Origin: Doryteuthis pealeii
Lineage: Eukaryota > Mollusca > Cephalopoda > Myopsida > Loliginidae
Assembly (NCBI GenBank): GCA_023376005.1
Contig: CM042179.1
Location: 14,389,472 to 14,453,471, forward strand
Direction: 5' to 3'
Length of the DNA: 64,000 nucleotides
In this document: piece by piece, positions 9,563 to 19,004 of the stretch
How the letters are laid out: each line of letters opens with the position of its first letter
Numbering within the stretch: position 1 is the stretch's first letter
Position numbers and translations under genes: made by a program
Notes under the pieces: model-generated
Databases searched by the model: none
Seen by the model: only the letters and a program-made list of their open reading frames with translations
What the model was told of the DNA's origin: nothing

Positions 9563-10474
9563 CGCGCAAACAGGCACGCACAGAATTGTGTATGTATGTG
9601 TATATGTATGTATTCATGTATGTATGTATTTCTCTCTTTCTTCATTCATTCACTCATCCGCTCATTCATTTGTTAATTCATTCATTTCAGTTTCGTTCTT
9701 TTTTTTTTTTTTGCTTTTTTTTTTGTCGCATTTTTATCCGCCTTTCATTTGTTCGTTCATCCAAGTACGCAAATACATTGCACTAAATGACCTGGTGTCA
9801 GAACGCAACTAGCAATGCACGCACTAACCCCATTTGCGGGTAACATAAATGGCCGAGTTTGAACAACCGGATGAGTTCGATCGACGGAGATGTCGCATAG
9901 GATCGGAACGTGTCACAAAAGAACAAGGATGGATTCTATTAATACGTAAACTCCAACACCTGGTTGTGCTTGCATTCGTAACGAAAAAACACCAACACAC
10001 AACAAAACAAATGCGTGCACACAGACGCGCGTACACAAACAAACAAACGCATGCGCGCACACGTTACTTGTGCAATTCAATGTCAATTCTTTCTAGCAAT
10101 CACGTATGAAAAAAAAATCTATACACATACTTAGACACTTACACACTTACGCAAAGAATAAAGATTGATTCTATTAATATACGCTCACAAATAGCCACTG
10201 GAATGATAATTGTGTTATTCACATGTACACACATGTGTTCTCATATATAAGTATGCATATATAAGTATCTATTCACATTCGATTTTGGCCTTTTATATTA
10301 ATGCTTTCAGAGAAGCACATAAAATAAGAATGAACAAGAATTGACTTGATGAATAAATCTATGCTCTCATAAAAATACTTACACTCAATCATACACACGT
10401 ACTATCACACGCACTCACACAAACACACACGCACATACGCCTATATATGTGTGTGTGTATAAATTCACACACAT

Positions 10475-10513
10475 AAACATATATATATATTTATATATAT
10501 TTATATATATATA

Positions 10514-10572
<59 letters not shown>
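10475..10572. repeat. Compound TA/TG microsatellite
   Basis: Mostly TA dinucleotides with short ATTT and TGTG interruptions. From 10110 to 11430 the sequence is rich in ACAC/CACATA words and carries no supported gene. A possible short 3'-exon signature near 11087 is treated as a finding. Confidence 0.9.
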
Positions 10573-10575
<3 letters not shown>

Positions 10576-11436
10576 GAGTAAAAGCTCAACACACTACATT
10601 AGAAATACAATATCTATATTTAGAAGAACCGTTTGTATATGAATTACTGCCCACACAGAGGTAATACGTGTACAAATACAGATATAGATATATGCACATT
10701 CGCATGTAGAGAGAAAAGTACTCAAATTTTCAGCTAAAAGCACACGTGTTTATATTCACAATGATTGCACCTATTCAAACATATAAGCATATCTATAGTG
10801 AATTTATACAATCATAAAGTTTTATATGTATATGATATTCATATAATCATAAAATATTGTACTCAGACTCACACGCACACATATTGGGATACGCACATAT
10901 TAATACAACTGTGCAAATCTGATTTGTCCTGAGGTGGTGTACACAGACGCACACACACATACACATACACAAGGAGATACGAACATATTAATACAACAAT
11001 ATAAATCTTATTGGTCTTGAAGTGGTGGGGTGCATAGAATGTTAACTATTGTAATTTGTTTATTCTTATTCCATTTTCCTATGCAGGATATACCAATTGC
11101 GGATATTGTTCATGTAGAGAATTGAAAAAACCGCAACGACGTTGGGTGTTGTCAAAACTGATGATTTTGTGTACTTCTGCGTCAACGACAAAATAAATAT
11201 AAACCGATTGGGTACCGAGTTATTCAATTTTATTAAAGGAATGAGTACATAATCGTTAAAAATCACACACGAAATATATTACTCAAATCACTTAAATCAG
11301 ACCACAAGAAAAAGGAAAGAATACTGGGTTGTATCTTCGAAGCCAATGCGGTTTGTGTTTTATAACTCTTTTGCGTTTTGGTTTGCGTGAGCCGAGATTT
11401 CTCTCACCAGAAAAGTGATGAAGTGATTCTATTAAA

Positions 11437-11700
11437 TGCTACTTTAGCTCAGCCGGTAGAGTATTCGGCTGGTAACCTCAAGATTCCTGGTTCGATACCG
11501 GCCCACGCCAATTCAGCGTATGAGTAGCACAGGGATCTGTGCGGTAAAGCGAGGAGTTGATGGTAGGTGTGGTGCTCCACCTCAGACACCAAAACAATCT
11601 CCTTGGTATAGTGCTAGTGAAAAGGAGATAGACTACGTCGCTGTCTGGCTGATACCAAAATTAGGCCACCCGACGACTTTACTAACTTTACTTTTATATT
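11437..11700 (+). mobile_element. tRNA-derived SINE with clear A and B boxes
   Basis: The tRNA-like head covers about 11437-11510. It has an A box (TAGCTCAGCCGGTAGAGTA, 11445-11463) and a B box (GGTTCGATACC, 11489-11499), the internal RNA polymerase III promoter. The head reads through a GGT triplet at the anticodon position, but the stem is too degraded for a functional tRNA. A unique body of about 180 bp follows, with GGTAGGTGTGGTGCTCC and CAATCTCCTTGGTATAGTGC, ending near GGCCACCCGACGACTTTACT. Copies are at about 43607-43860 (-) and 56785-57045 (+). Body-only fragments recur at 13948-14115 and 15700-15835. Confidence 0.8.
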
Positions 11701-11704
11701 TTGG

Positions 11705-12010
11705 TAAGGAATATGGTTACCACAGGTACTATGATTGATAAATCACTACATAGGCGTGCAGATATACAAGATTAAGCCTATCTGGAATTAGTTTGAACAG
11801 AAATACGGTTAAGACAGGTACCAGGAGTAATAATCTATACATACGCTTATCCCTATATATCTGCAATCTTGCGTATAGATAATCAATCCTAGTACCTTTT
11901 TTAATTGTATTCCTTATCAAACTAATTTCATATAGTCTTATCCCTATATATCTGCATTTCTATCTAGAATTCGTTTGAACTGATAAGCCTATGTAGGATT
12001 CATTTAAATA
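11705..12010. repeat. Direct and inverted repeats of unknown type
   Basis: Three diverged copies of a word set (GGAATATGGTTACC-like start, GGTACTATGATTGATAA, TATCCCTATATATCTGC) lie here, two direct and one inverted. I do not recognise the element. A minus-strand SINE head fragment (GTTGTATAATGGTTAACCAG read on the minus strand) follows at about 12010-12065. Confidence 0.45.
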
Positions 12011-12222
12011 TTTGTCTAGTCATGGATCTGTGAGACTAGCTGGTTAACCATTATACAACGATTGGAAACCCTTTAGTATTTATCTTTTGTAGGTAAATAG
12101 TTTAATTTAATTTTTGAGAAAAATTCTCTTTACAATAAAGCTAATGTTGCCGGATTGTAAGAAGGTCGAGTTTGATAACAACATTATTACATTTTTCTCT
12201 GATTTTTTTTAGATGAGGCTTT

Positions 12223-12530
12223 ATAATTAGTATTATTTGGATTATTCGTGCTATTGGCCTCATCTTTATTGTTATCCGTATAACGTTTCGGTCTATGTGC
12301 CCTTCCGCCTTCTTCATGTATTTCTTGTCGGACTCGGAAGCCTTCTCTAACTCGGGAACCTTCTTATCGGACTCGGTAACGTTCTTGTTGTAATCGTAAA
12401 GATTCCCGAGTTCGATAAGGCTCCCGAGTCCGACAAAAAATACACGAAGAAAGGTTGTACAGATAACAATAAAGATGAGGATAATAGTTCGAATAATACA
12501 AATAATACTAACATTATTACAGTTGAGAAT
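12223..12530. mobile_element. Foldback element with 110-140 bp arms
   Basis: The left arm (12226-12364) and right arm (12405-12520) are reverse complements, apart from a 20-base segment (GGTCTATGTGCCCTTCCGC) present only on the left. The ends read GTATTATTTGGATTATTCG. The inner part carries short repeats of CTCGGGAACCTTCTTGTCGG type. On the minus strand these repeats read through as charged peptides of the SDKKVPELEK kind, which I take as incidental. Copies lie at 42790-43075 and 57560-57845. Confidence 0.7.
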
Positions 12531-12579
12531 GATTATAAAATCTTTGAACAAAAAAATCTGGATTTTTTTAATGAGTCTT

Positions 12580-13025
12580 GATAATCTCTATTTTCTTTTA
12601 GATTTTTCAGACTGTTTTCCTCATCTTTACTGCTATATATACACGACGTTTTGACCGATGTGCCCTCTGGCCTTCTTCAGTTGAATACATGGCGCAACGA
12701 ATATAAGAGCAGAGTTAATACAGTTCTAAGTGATAATCATTAGTAGGCTGCAAGTTCAATCCTGATTACAGAAGAAAATAACATAGAATATTTTACATTG
12801 CTTAACAAATGTACCCAGCTATGGTTAACTGGATGGATAAATTCTCCCTCAATTGACTAGATAAAGGGCTCGGTTAGAGGTTCCCTGAAGGCTCCAAAGA
12901 ACGACATAAAAGCTCCCGATTTTGACAAGAAGGTTCCCAAGTTTGACAAGAAACACCCGAAGAAGGCCGGTAGAAACAATAAAGATAAAAACAACAGTGC
13001 GTAAAATCTAAATAATACAAAACAA
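12580..13025. mobile_element. Foldback-family element enclosing a tRNA-like segment
   Basis: The left end (CAGACTGTTTTCCTCATC...GGCCTTCTTCAG) and right end (GAAGAAGGCCGGTAG...AACAGTGCGTAAAATCTA) are imperfect inverted repeats of about 90 bp from the same family as 12223-12530. Between them (about 12690-12780) lies a tRNA-like block with a B-box-like AAGTTCAATCCTGA. It looks like a SINE caught inside a foldback element, or a composite unit, because the same pairing recurs in reverse at 19005-19400. Copies are at 42285-42735 and 57905-58335. Confidence 0.55.
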
Positions 13026-13324
13026 TCTCTTTCTTTTTTTACGATAGGTTATCAATTTATCTGGGCAGTTGCGTGTATGTGTGTGTCCGGAGGAAACTTC
13101 GAAAATAAAACAATTAACGATAAAGTAAATATATATACACATTAAATATAACCAGGAGTTGGTTTTTGAGCAAAAATAATAGAGATTTGATTTATATTCG
13201 TTTAGATAATAACAGCATGGATTTTTTTCTTTTAATATTTTAGATAGTAGATATTAACATTAATTTTCAGAGTAGTTGGATCAATGCAAGGTCTATTTTT
13301 AAAAATTTTATATATGGATTTAAA

Positions 13325-13435
13325 TGGGGCATCCCACGAGGATTCAGCTCACGATTCAGTAATAATGGATCTGCGGGACTAACTTTAAAAAATTCCCTTC
13401 TACCCAGGCGACGCCGGGTAGCCGCTGCTAGTTTA
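13325..13435 (-). mobile_element. SINE fragment with CTAGCAGCGGCTACC head
   Basis: On the minus strand it reads CTAGCAGCGGCTACCCGGCG, TCGCCTGGGTAGAAGGG, then a tRNA-like AGTTAGTCCCGCAGATCC and a B-box-like GAGCTGAATCC before GGGATGCCCC. The second half matches the 147-bp SINE at 14712-14858. Copies lie at 41868-41985 (+) and 58640-58755 (-). Confidence 0.55.
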
Positions 13436-13611
13436 AAATATAAGATTGGAAATGAATAATAATCATGTTGTATCTGGCTGTTGATCCAATATCTACGCTT
13501 CTCTTACTTAGATATGCATGCTCTTTCAATGATTTTAGGCAGTCTTTAATTATAAATATAGCAAACTATATTATCAATATAAAAGTCTATATATATATAC
13601 ATATGTATATA

Positions 13612-13857
13612 TTTTGGGAGAATATGTGCTTAATTGAAGTCGTACCTAATTTTGAAAATTTAATTAATTAATAATTAATGAATTAGGCGGGCATACCTAT
13701 TCAAATGTAAGGCTAAACAAATCGAGAAAGATCAATCTCTGTATGTACATTGTTTAGCCTTACATTTGAATAGGTATGCCCGCCTAATTCAATAATTATT
13801 AATTAATTAATTTTCAAAATTAAGTACGACTTCAATTAAGCACATATTCTCCCAAAA
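13612..13857. mobile_element. Foldback MITE 1 with about 108-bp arms
   Basis: Arms 13612-13720 and 13750-13857 are almost perfect reverse complements around a 29-base loop. Termini read TTTTGGGAGAATATGTGC. It sits at the edge of a TA-rich tract, consistent with TA-target insertion. No coding capacity. Copies lie at 41461-41691 and 58915-59153. Confidence 0.85.
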
Positions 13858-13947
13858 ATTGTCGGCTAAAAAAGCCATATCAAAACACATTGTTTGTTTG
13901 TTTACTTCTCATATGTATCTATATATACACATATATGTATATAAACA

Positions 13948-14115
13948 ACTCAGCGTATGAGTAGCGCTGGGGTCCGTGCGGTAAAGTAAGGAGCTTATGG
14001 TATGTGTGGCGCTGCACCTAAAACGCAAAAGCAATCTCCTTGGTCTAGCGCTAGTGAAAAGGGGATAGACTCCCTCACGATTGCCTAATACCGACTTTAT
14101 GCCACGACAACGACG
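13948..14115 (+). mobile_element. SINE body, head missing
   Basis: CAGCGTATGAGTAGCGCTGG, followed by GGTATGTGTGGCGCTGC and CAATCTCCTTGGTCTAGCGC, matches the body of the SINE at 11437-11700 without its tRNA-like head. This is a 5'-truncated copy. A long TA tract (14119-14175) follows. Confidence 0.7.
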
Positions 14116-14169
<54 letters not shown>

Positions 14170-14228
14170 ATATGAGAAGTAGATACGCAAGTGATGTGTT
14201 TATGATATGGATATTTTTAGCCGACAAC

Positions 14229-14410
14229 TTTTGGGAGAATATGTGCTTAATTGAAGTCGTACCTAATTTTGAAAGTTAATTAATTGATAATTAATTAATT
14301 AGGCGGGCATACCTATTTTAATAGGTATGCCGCCTAATTAATTAATTAATTATTTGATTAATTAACTTTCAAAATTAGGTACAACTTCAATTAAGCACAT
14401 ATTCTCCCAA
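14229..14410. mobile_element. Foldback MITE 2 with about 90-bp arms and almost no loop
   Basis: It has the same termini and outer arm sequence as the MITE at 13612-13857, but the arms meet at the centre (ACCTATTTTAATAGGT). It lacks the 20-odd bases plus loop found inside copy 1. TA-rich DNA flanks it. Copies lie at 40913-41094 and 59505-59692. Confidence 0.85.
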
Positions 14411-14443
<33 letters not shown>

Positions 14444-14486
14444 GTTGTGTGGTGTTGTGTGTGTGTGTGTGGGTGTGTGTGTGTGT
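14411..14486. repeat. (TA)n(TG)n microsatellite
   Basis: A TA run followed by an interrupted TG/GTGT run. A second TA run lies at 14568-14591. In the copies at 40.7-40.9 kb and 59.69-59.77 kb the lengths and interruptions differ. Confidence 0.9.
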
Positions 14487-14559
14487 AAAGTTAAACCTAA
14501 TGAGTCAGATATACCTACTAACAGTTTCGCTTAGTGCTCTTCAGGGCTAAGATCTGACT

Positions 14560-14591
<32 letters not shown>

Positions 14592-14695
14592 CATGATATT
14601 GTTAGTTTATGGGACATAGTTATCTCTTTACATATTTTATTCTATTCTATTTGTATTTCTTTTTCATAATTTTGAGAAGAGTCATCATCTGATTT

Positions 14696-14874
14696 ATTCA
14701 GGTTAAAGAATATTGGCATCCAAACGTGGTGGAATGGTTAGCAAGCCTGTCTTGGAGATCTATCGACATTGAATAGCGAGTTTGATCCTCTCTAGATGCC
14801 CCATACTTGCCACCTTGTGTCACATCCTATCCGTAGCGAACGGTTTGTGTAAATACCTATTCAGGTTAAAGAAT
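14696..14874 (+). mobile_element. Full-length 147-bp SINE with 16-bp target-site duplication
   Basis: The SINE proper is 14712-14858. The same 16 bases (ATTCAGGTTAAAGAAT) stand at 14696-14711 and 14859-14874, a perfect target-site duplication, which defines both ends. The head contains GGTGGAATGGTTAGCAAGC (A-box region) and GCGAGTTTGATCCTC (B-box region). The tail contains GCCCCATACTTGCCACC, GTGTCACATCC and CCGTAGCGAACGG and ends TAAATACCT without a poly-A. The whole length aligns with the 156-bp satellite monomer of this window. A copy with the same duplication lies at 40438-40616 (-), and another at about 60003-60145 (+). Confidence 0.85.
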
Positions 14875-15410
14875 GCTTTTGTTGTTGTCATAGCGACCGA
14901 TCTATTCTACAATCTACATCTTCTGATGTCCAATCCCATCGGAAGTGGAAGAGACGTTTCTTTTTTTTTTTCTCCACCCCCACGCCAACCCCAGTAAACG
15001 CTGGTGGACTGAAAGAAATTGTGGCAAATATACTAATCGATTCAGTCCATTTTCAGCATTCTCAATGTAAGCCAAACATGCAATTCAATTGTTGACAACC
15101 GCTGGAATTTGGTTATTCCTTATTTTTCACAGCAGAAATACGATTCGAAATGGAATACTTATTCTGTGACTTTTGCATATAAATTTCATGCATTAAATAT
15201 ATATGGCACAACACCATCAAGCTAAGAGCTCTAGAAGAAAGCAGCAGCAACAAAGGACCGGCACACCAACACATTCAGGGACAGCCTTCACGTACGTCAT
15301 CTGTGGTCGAGAATGTTTTTCGAACATTGGACTTCACTGTCACAGGAGGCAGTGTAACTTCTGGGACACAATAACTATATAGACTGCAATGCCGATGACG
15401 ATATAGGAGA

Positions 15411-15413
15411 TAA

Positions 15414-15497
<84 letters not shown>

Positions 15498-15504
15498 TGT
15501 GTGT
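15411..15504. repeat. (GATA)n(GA)n(TG)n microsatellite
   Basis: A short GATA run leads into about 35 GA units with a few interruptions, then a short GT run. From 14875 to 15410 I see no gene; the stretch around 15230-15350 is of more balanced composition but has only short frames. Confidence 0.95.
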
Positions 15505-15530
15505 CGCCCTTTTACGAATTTTATGATATA

Positions 15531-16140
15531 CAAGGTGTGTCAAAAAAGTATCGAGATTAAAGCTGTATTTACCAAAATAGGAATGAGCTAGAAATGTAAC
15601 GTTAATTTTTTTTCAGAATAAAAGGTGTGTCAAAAAGTACAGCTGTTTTAAAGCTGTATTTACCAAAATAGAAATAAATGAGACGGAGCGCCACACCTAC
15701 CATCTGATGGTAGGTGTGGCGCTCCGTCTCAAATGCTAAAAAACAATCTCCTTGGTTTAGCGCTAGTGAAAAGGGGATAGACTCCCTCGCTTTCAGGCTG
15801 GTACCGACTTTAGGCCACGTCGTTACTTTACTTGTCTTTCAGTCACACTTTCTCTTTGTCTCTTCAAGTCTCTGTGCCCTGCCAAGTCTCTCCGGGTCTC
15901 CCTGACGCAGAATGGAACCCATTAATAATAATCAGCATTCTAAACTGTCAGTAATGCCACATGTTACCGTAGGAACTGGATCTGAGTAAAGTCAGCGGCG
16001 CTTGGTGGCTGTCAGTTTCTCGCCTGTGTAGACCAAATACTAGGTGTGTCAAAAAAGAATCGAGATTTTCGGTAGTTTTTGACAGGCCTTGTATTCTGAA
16101 AAAATTAACATTATATTCATTTTTCATTTCTATATATTAA
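15531..16140. mobile_element. Cluster of mariner-type ends with nested SINE body
   Basis: Ends of the type ACAAGGTGTGTCAAAAAAGT occur at 15531, 15630 and 16042, with an inverted partner near 16075-16095 (GGCCTTGTATTCTGAA). Each is followed by CGAGAT and an AAAGCTGTATTTACCAAAAT or related segment. A truncated SINE body (15700-15835) lies inside. No transposase is present, so these are non-autonomous or deleted copies. The order of insertion cannot be fixed by eye. Confidence 0.5.
15679..15731. repeat. Perfect 26-bp hairpin built from SINE body
   Basis: Arms 15679-15704 and 15706-15731 are perfect reverse complements with a single-base loop. The arm (GGTAGGTGTGGCGCTCC core) is part of the SINE body seen at 11437-11700, so a piece of that SINE was copied back on itself. 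The hairpin recurs at 39605-39661 with a slightly larger loop. Confidence 0.9.
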
Positions 16141-16289
16141 AAAATAATGATAAAAAAGATTCCAAAATAGAAAAAAAGATAATAAAATTCGAAGGCAATA
16201 CAATGCGTAAAAAATAAAGACAAAAAGATGTTTATATGTCTAATCGATTTCAAAGCGAAGCTTTATCATCAGAGTTTTATTTCAGAAAT

Positions 16290-16445
16290 GACGTGCTTAT
16301 GTTTTTTTTTTATTTGTGTGGTTATAATTTCTCTTCTTATTTCCTTTTCCTCTCCTTTTTTTTCCTCTCTTTCTTCTTCTCCTCCTTTATGAATGGGCGA
16401 ATAACTGTAATTTCTTATTTCTCTCTTTCTTTTTTTTCTTTCTTA
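16290..16445. repeat. T/CT-rich low-complexity tract
   Basis: Runs of T and CTT with few purines; purine-rich in the reverse copies at 33660-33800 and 38880-39030. It lies just outside the SINE that borders the satellite. Confidence 0.8.
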
Positions 16446-16524
16446 AAAGTTTGTTGAGAACAAGGCTGACATCCGGTAAGATGTTGCAATGTGTTGCAAT
16501 GTGTTGCAACCGTGTGAGCATGTC

Positions 16525-16665
16525 ATAATTTCAAAAACATGTTGGTGTAGGCATTTACCCAACCCATTTGCGACAGGTAGGATGGGACACAAGGTTGCAA
16601 GTATGGGGAATCCAACTAGAATTGAACTTGCTATATAGTAGTAATAGACCTGCAAGATTAGCTTG
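16525..16665 (-). mobile_element. SINE bordering the satellite
   Basis: On the minus strand it reads AAGCTAATCTTGCAGGTC, CAAGTTCAATTCTAGTTGGA, CCCCATACTTGCAACCTTG and GGTTGGGTAAATGCC. It is a relative of the 147-bp SINE with a B-box-like GTTCAATTC. It marks the A-side edge of the satellite in every copy of this junction (33.46, 38.70 and 61.85 kb). Confidence 0.65.
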
Positions 16666-16767
16666 TATGATATGACACAGTCACAAGTATTGCGCATCCA
16701 GCAATGGTGGAACTCGCTATTCAGTAGTAATAGACCTGCGAGACTAGCTTGTTAACACTTATACCAT
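16666..16767 (-). repeat. Satellite stub: about one 156-bp-family unit
   Basis: Reading the minus strand, GGTATAAGTGTTAACAAGCT is followed by the monomer up to GACTGTGTCATATCA, then directly by the neighbouring SINE head. Here the array found between the same flanks at 26.0-33.46 kb is reduced to less than one full unit. This is either a short allele or an assembly collapse. Confidence 0.8.
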
Positions 16768-16845
16768 GATGGGGCGTAAATCTGAATAATTTCTGCTAGT
16801 TAGACATTGTGGTCTAATAAGCGCCTATGTATATAAATCAAAGTC

Positions 16846-17097
16846 TCACTTTACAGTTATTTCACTTTTGTCGAAATCAATAATTGTTGGGATTTTAGGA
16901 TATAAGGCGTGTGGTAAATGCCTACTTCTACTTATAGACTCACCGACTACCATGTGACCAGCCTGTTGTCCAATCACTGGCAGTGCTCTGCTGCTGTTGT
17001 TGTTATTTATACTGGCTGATTCTAATCTTAGCTCACTACTACTTGGATCTTCTTGGACGACGGACCTAAAGGATTCTATATCACGGGACTTATTCAC
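16846..17097 (-). CDS. Protein-like open frame, possible exon, function unknown
   Basis: An 83-codon frame on the minus strand, with balanced composition in a region otherwise AT-rich. It is rich in Ser, Arg and Asn: VVQEDPSSSELRLESASI, then NNNNSSRALPVIGQQAGHMV, ending TIIDFDKSEITVK. A CTTTAG lies before the Ser-Val-Val-Gln codons, and a GGTGAGT donor-like site follows the MVV codons, so an internal exon of about 120 bp is also possible. The reverse copy at 25683-25905 keeps the frame with a couple of amino-acid changes and no indel over this stretch, while flanking DNA shows indels. I recognise no domain. It could equally be a fragment of a retroelement. Confidence 0.3.
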   Translation of the reverse strand: MNKSRDIESFRSVVQEDPSSSELRLESASINNNNSSRALPVIGQQAGHMVVGESISRSRHLPHALYPKIPTIIDFDKSEITVK

Positions 17098-17754
17098 TTA
17101 CCAAAGGATTCTATAACTCGGGACTTACTTACTTATTTACTTTGAGTTCTTTCCAACTGGCCAAGGATGGCGGCCAGATACTTAACAATAATATCAAGCA
17201 CATATTTATTAAGTACAAATCTTTAATATAAATATGCATATTATCCTTCTCATTAACACTGCAAAGCGCTATTTTGTTATATATATAGATACAATTGCAT
17301 ATTATCAGTATGTAGACATGCCGAACAGTATCAATAATATAAAAACGTTTTTATTAATAATTGAGGTTTAAATAAAACATGAATTCATGGAGAATGTGAC
17401 GCAAATAGCAGAGGGACTTGTGACTTGAGCAGTGATATAGTTTCGGTTACAGACAGACAAACACACAATCTCCATTATAATAAGATTATCGAATAGAGCA
17501 AATCAAACTATATAAAAAAGACATTTTCCAATGTAGCTACGGTTGTTGATTTAGCGGTATCTCAACTTAATTCGTTTTCTTTTGGCGCTTACCCAGACAC
17601 ATTCATTCATTCATTGAGGGAATTTTCATTTCTACTCTCATCCTGTTTATATATTATTGTCTGTCCTTTCAGGTCAAAACCTTTTGATTTGATAAAGAAA
17701 AAAAGAGGAAAACGTGTGCGTGCGTAAAAGCATATAAAAGGCACCCACACACAC

Positions 17755-17755
<1 letters not shown>

Positions 17756-17813
<58 letters not shown>
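17756..17813. repeat. (TA)n microsatellite
   Basis: About 28 TA units. The reverse counterpart near 24901-25000 has a shorter TA run plus a GT run. From 17098 to 17755 only AT-rich unassigned sequence is seen. Confidence 0.95.
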
Positions 17814-17815
<2 letters not shown>

Positions 17816-17913
17816 GATGTGGTACAAAATCTAATGGCATAATTTGATTTTATTGAAATGATTTTTTAAAATTGTAGTTGAGAGGGGAAAAACATAATAA
17901 ATACAAAACCACA

Positions 17914-17982
17914 AAGAGAGGGGAGAGAGAGACAGACAGACAGACAGAGAGACAGAGACAGAGACAGAGAGTGAGAGAGAGA
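17914..17982. repeat. (GA)n/(GACA)n microsatellite
   Basis: GAGA and GACAGA repeats. The counterpart at 24739-24803 is a CT run without the GACA pattern, one of several length and motif differences between the arms of block B. Confidence 0.9.
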
Positions 17983-18216
17983 ATTGGAGATCGACTAAGC
18001 GCTTTCGTTCCTCTCTCATCAAGAGTCAAATTAAGGATTAAAAGTCAACAAGTATGCAATTGGATTGTTTTGAATTGTGAAAACAAAAACGAAAACTCTC
18101 AGACCAAAAGTGATTCTCCCTGCCTGAAGAGAGAAAGCTTGAGAGTTTTTATGTAAATATCTTCCAAGGTACGAAGATGGTAGAATGAGTGGAACTTGCT
18201 GATGACGCGAAAGGAA

Positions 18217-18227
18217 TATATATATTT

Positions 18228-18282
<55 letters not shown>
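18217..18282. repeat. (TA)n microsatellite at a break in arm similarity
   Basis: TA units with one interruption. From the end of this run to about 18676 the sequence has no match in the reverse arm, which carries a different segment at 23870-24480. Confidence 0.9.
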
Positions 18283-18287
<5 letters not shown>

Positions 18288-18529
18288 GTTGATATCTTGG
18301 ATTGAGAATAATAATACATAAGTTAAATTCGCATATTGCAATTGATAGTTTCAAGTCTTCGCAATCATCAGATAAAATTACGAAAATGAAAAAGAACAAA
18401 ATGTTGCTGTATATAAAAATAATATTAGAAACAAAAAGCTGACATGAAAATAAGTTTGTCTTACCGCTGTTACAAACCTACTGTAATTATATGTAAATTA
18501 ATTTTAGAAATTTAAGGAATTCTAAACTT

Positions 18530-18660
18530 ATTAGTATTATTTGGATTATACGGACTATTGTCCTCATCTTTATTGTTGTATACACAATATTTCGGCCGAT
18601 GTGCCCACGGGCCTTTTTCAAGTGTTTCTTGTAGCACTCAGAATTTTCTCGAATATGGTA
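18530..18660 (-). mobile_element. Solo arm of the foldback family
   Basis: Contains GGATTATACGGACTATTGTC, CTCATCTTTATTGTTG and TTCGGCCGATGTGCCC in the same order as the left arm of the element at 12223. Only one arm is present. A TG run (18677-18710) follows. Bases 18715-19000 show no recognised feature. Confidence 0.6.
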
Positions 18661-18672
18661 ACCTCCTCGGAT

Positions 18673-18703
<31 letters not shown>

Positions 18704-19004
18704 TGTGTTGTGTGCGTGCATAACGATAGAAATAGGTTCTTCTGGAAATATATCAAGTACACTAATTTATTTATAAGTTCAACTACCAATTCGACGTTTA
18801 AATTAAATAAGAATCGAGCTGTAATAGTGTAAATATTATATACTTTTTAGCCTGCCCACTTTGCTTTGAACAGTATATAGGAAAATCGGAATAGCCTGTC
18901 AATTTTAGAACAGAAGCTATTTAGAATAACATCTTTAAACCATAATAAATTACTCCCAGTTAAACAATTTTATCTAATAGACCATGACTTAACTTCACTG
19001 TGAT

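Noticed and set aside
11437..11510. Functional tRNA gene
   Set aside because: A and B boxes are good, but the acceptor and anticodon stems do not pair well, and a conserved SINE body follows. The same head-plus-body recurs, so it is a SINE.
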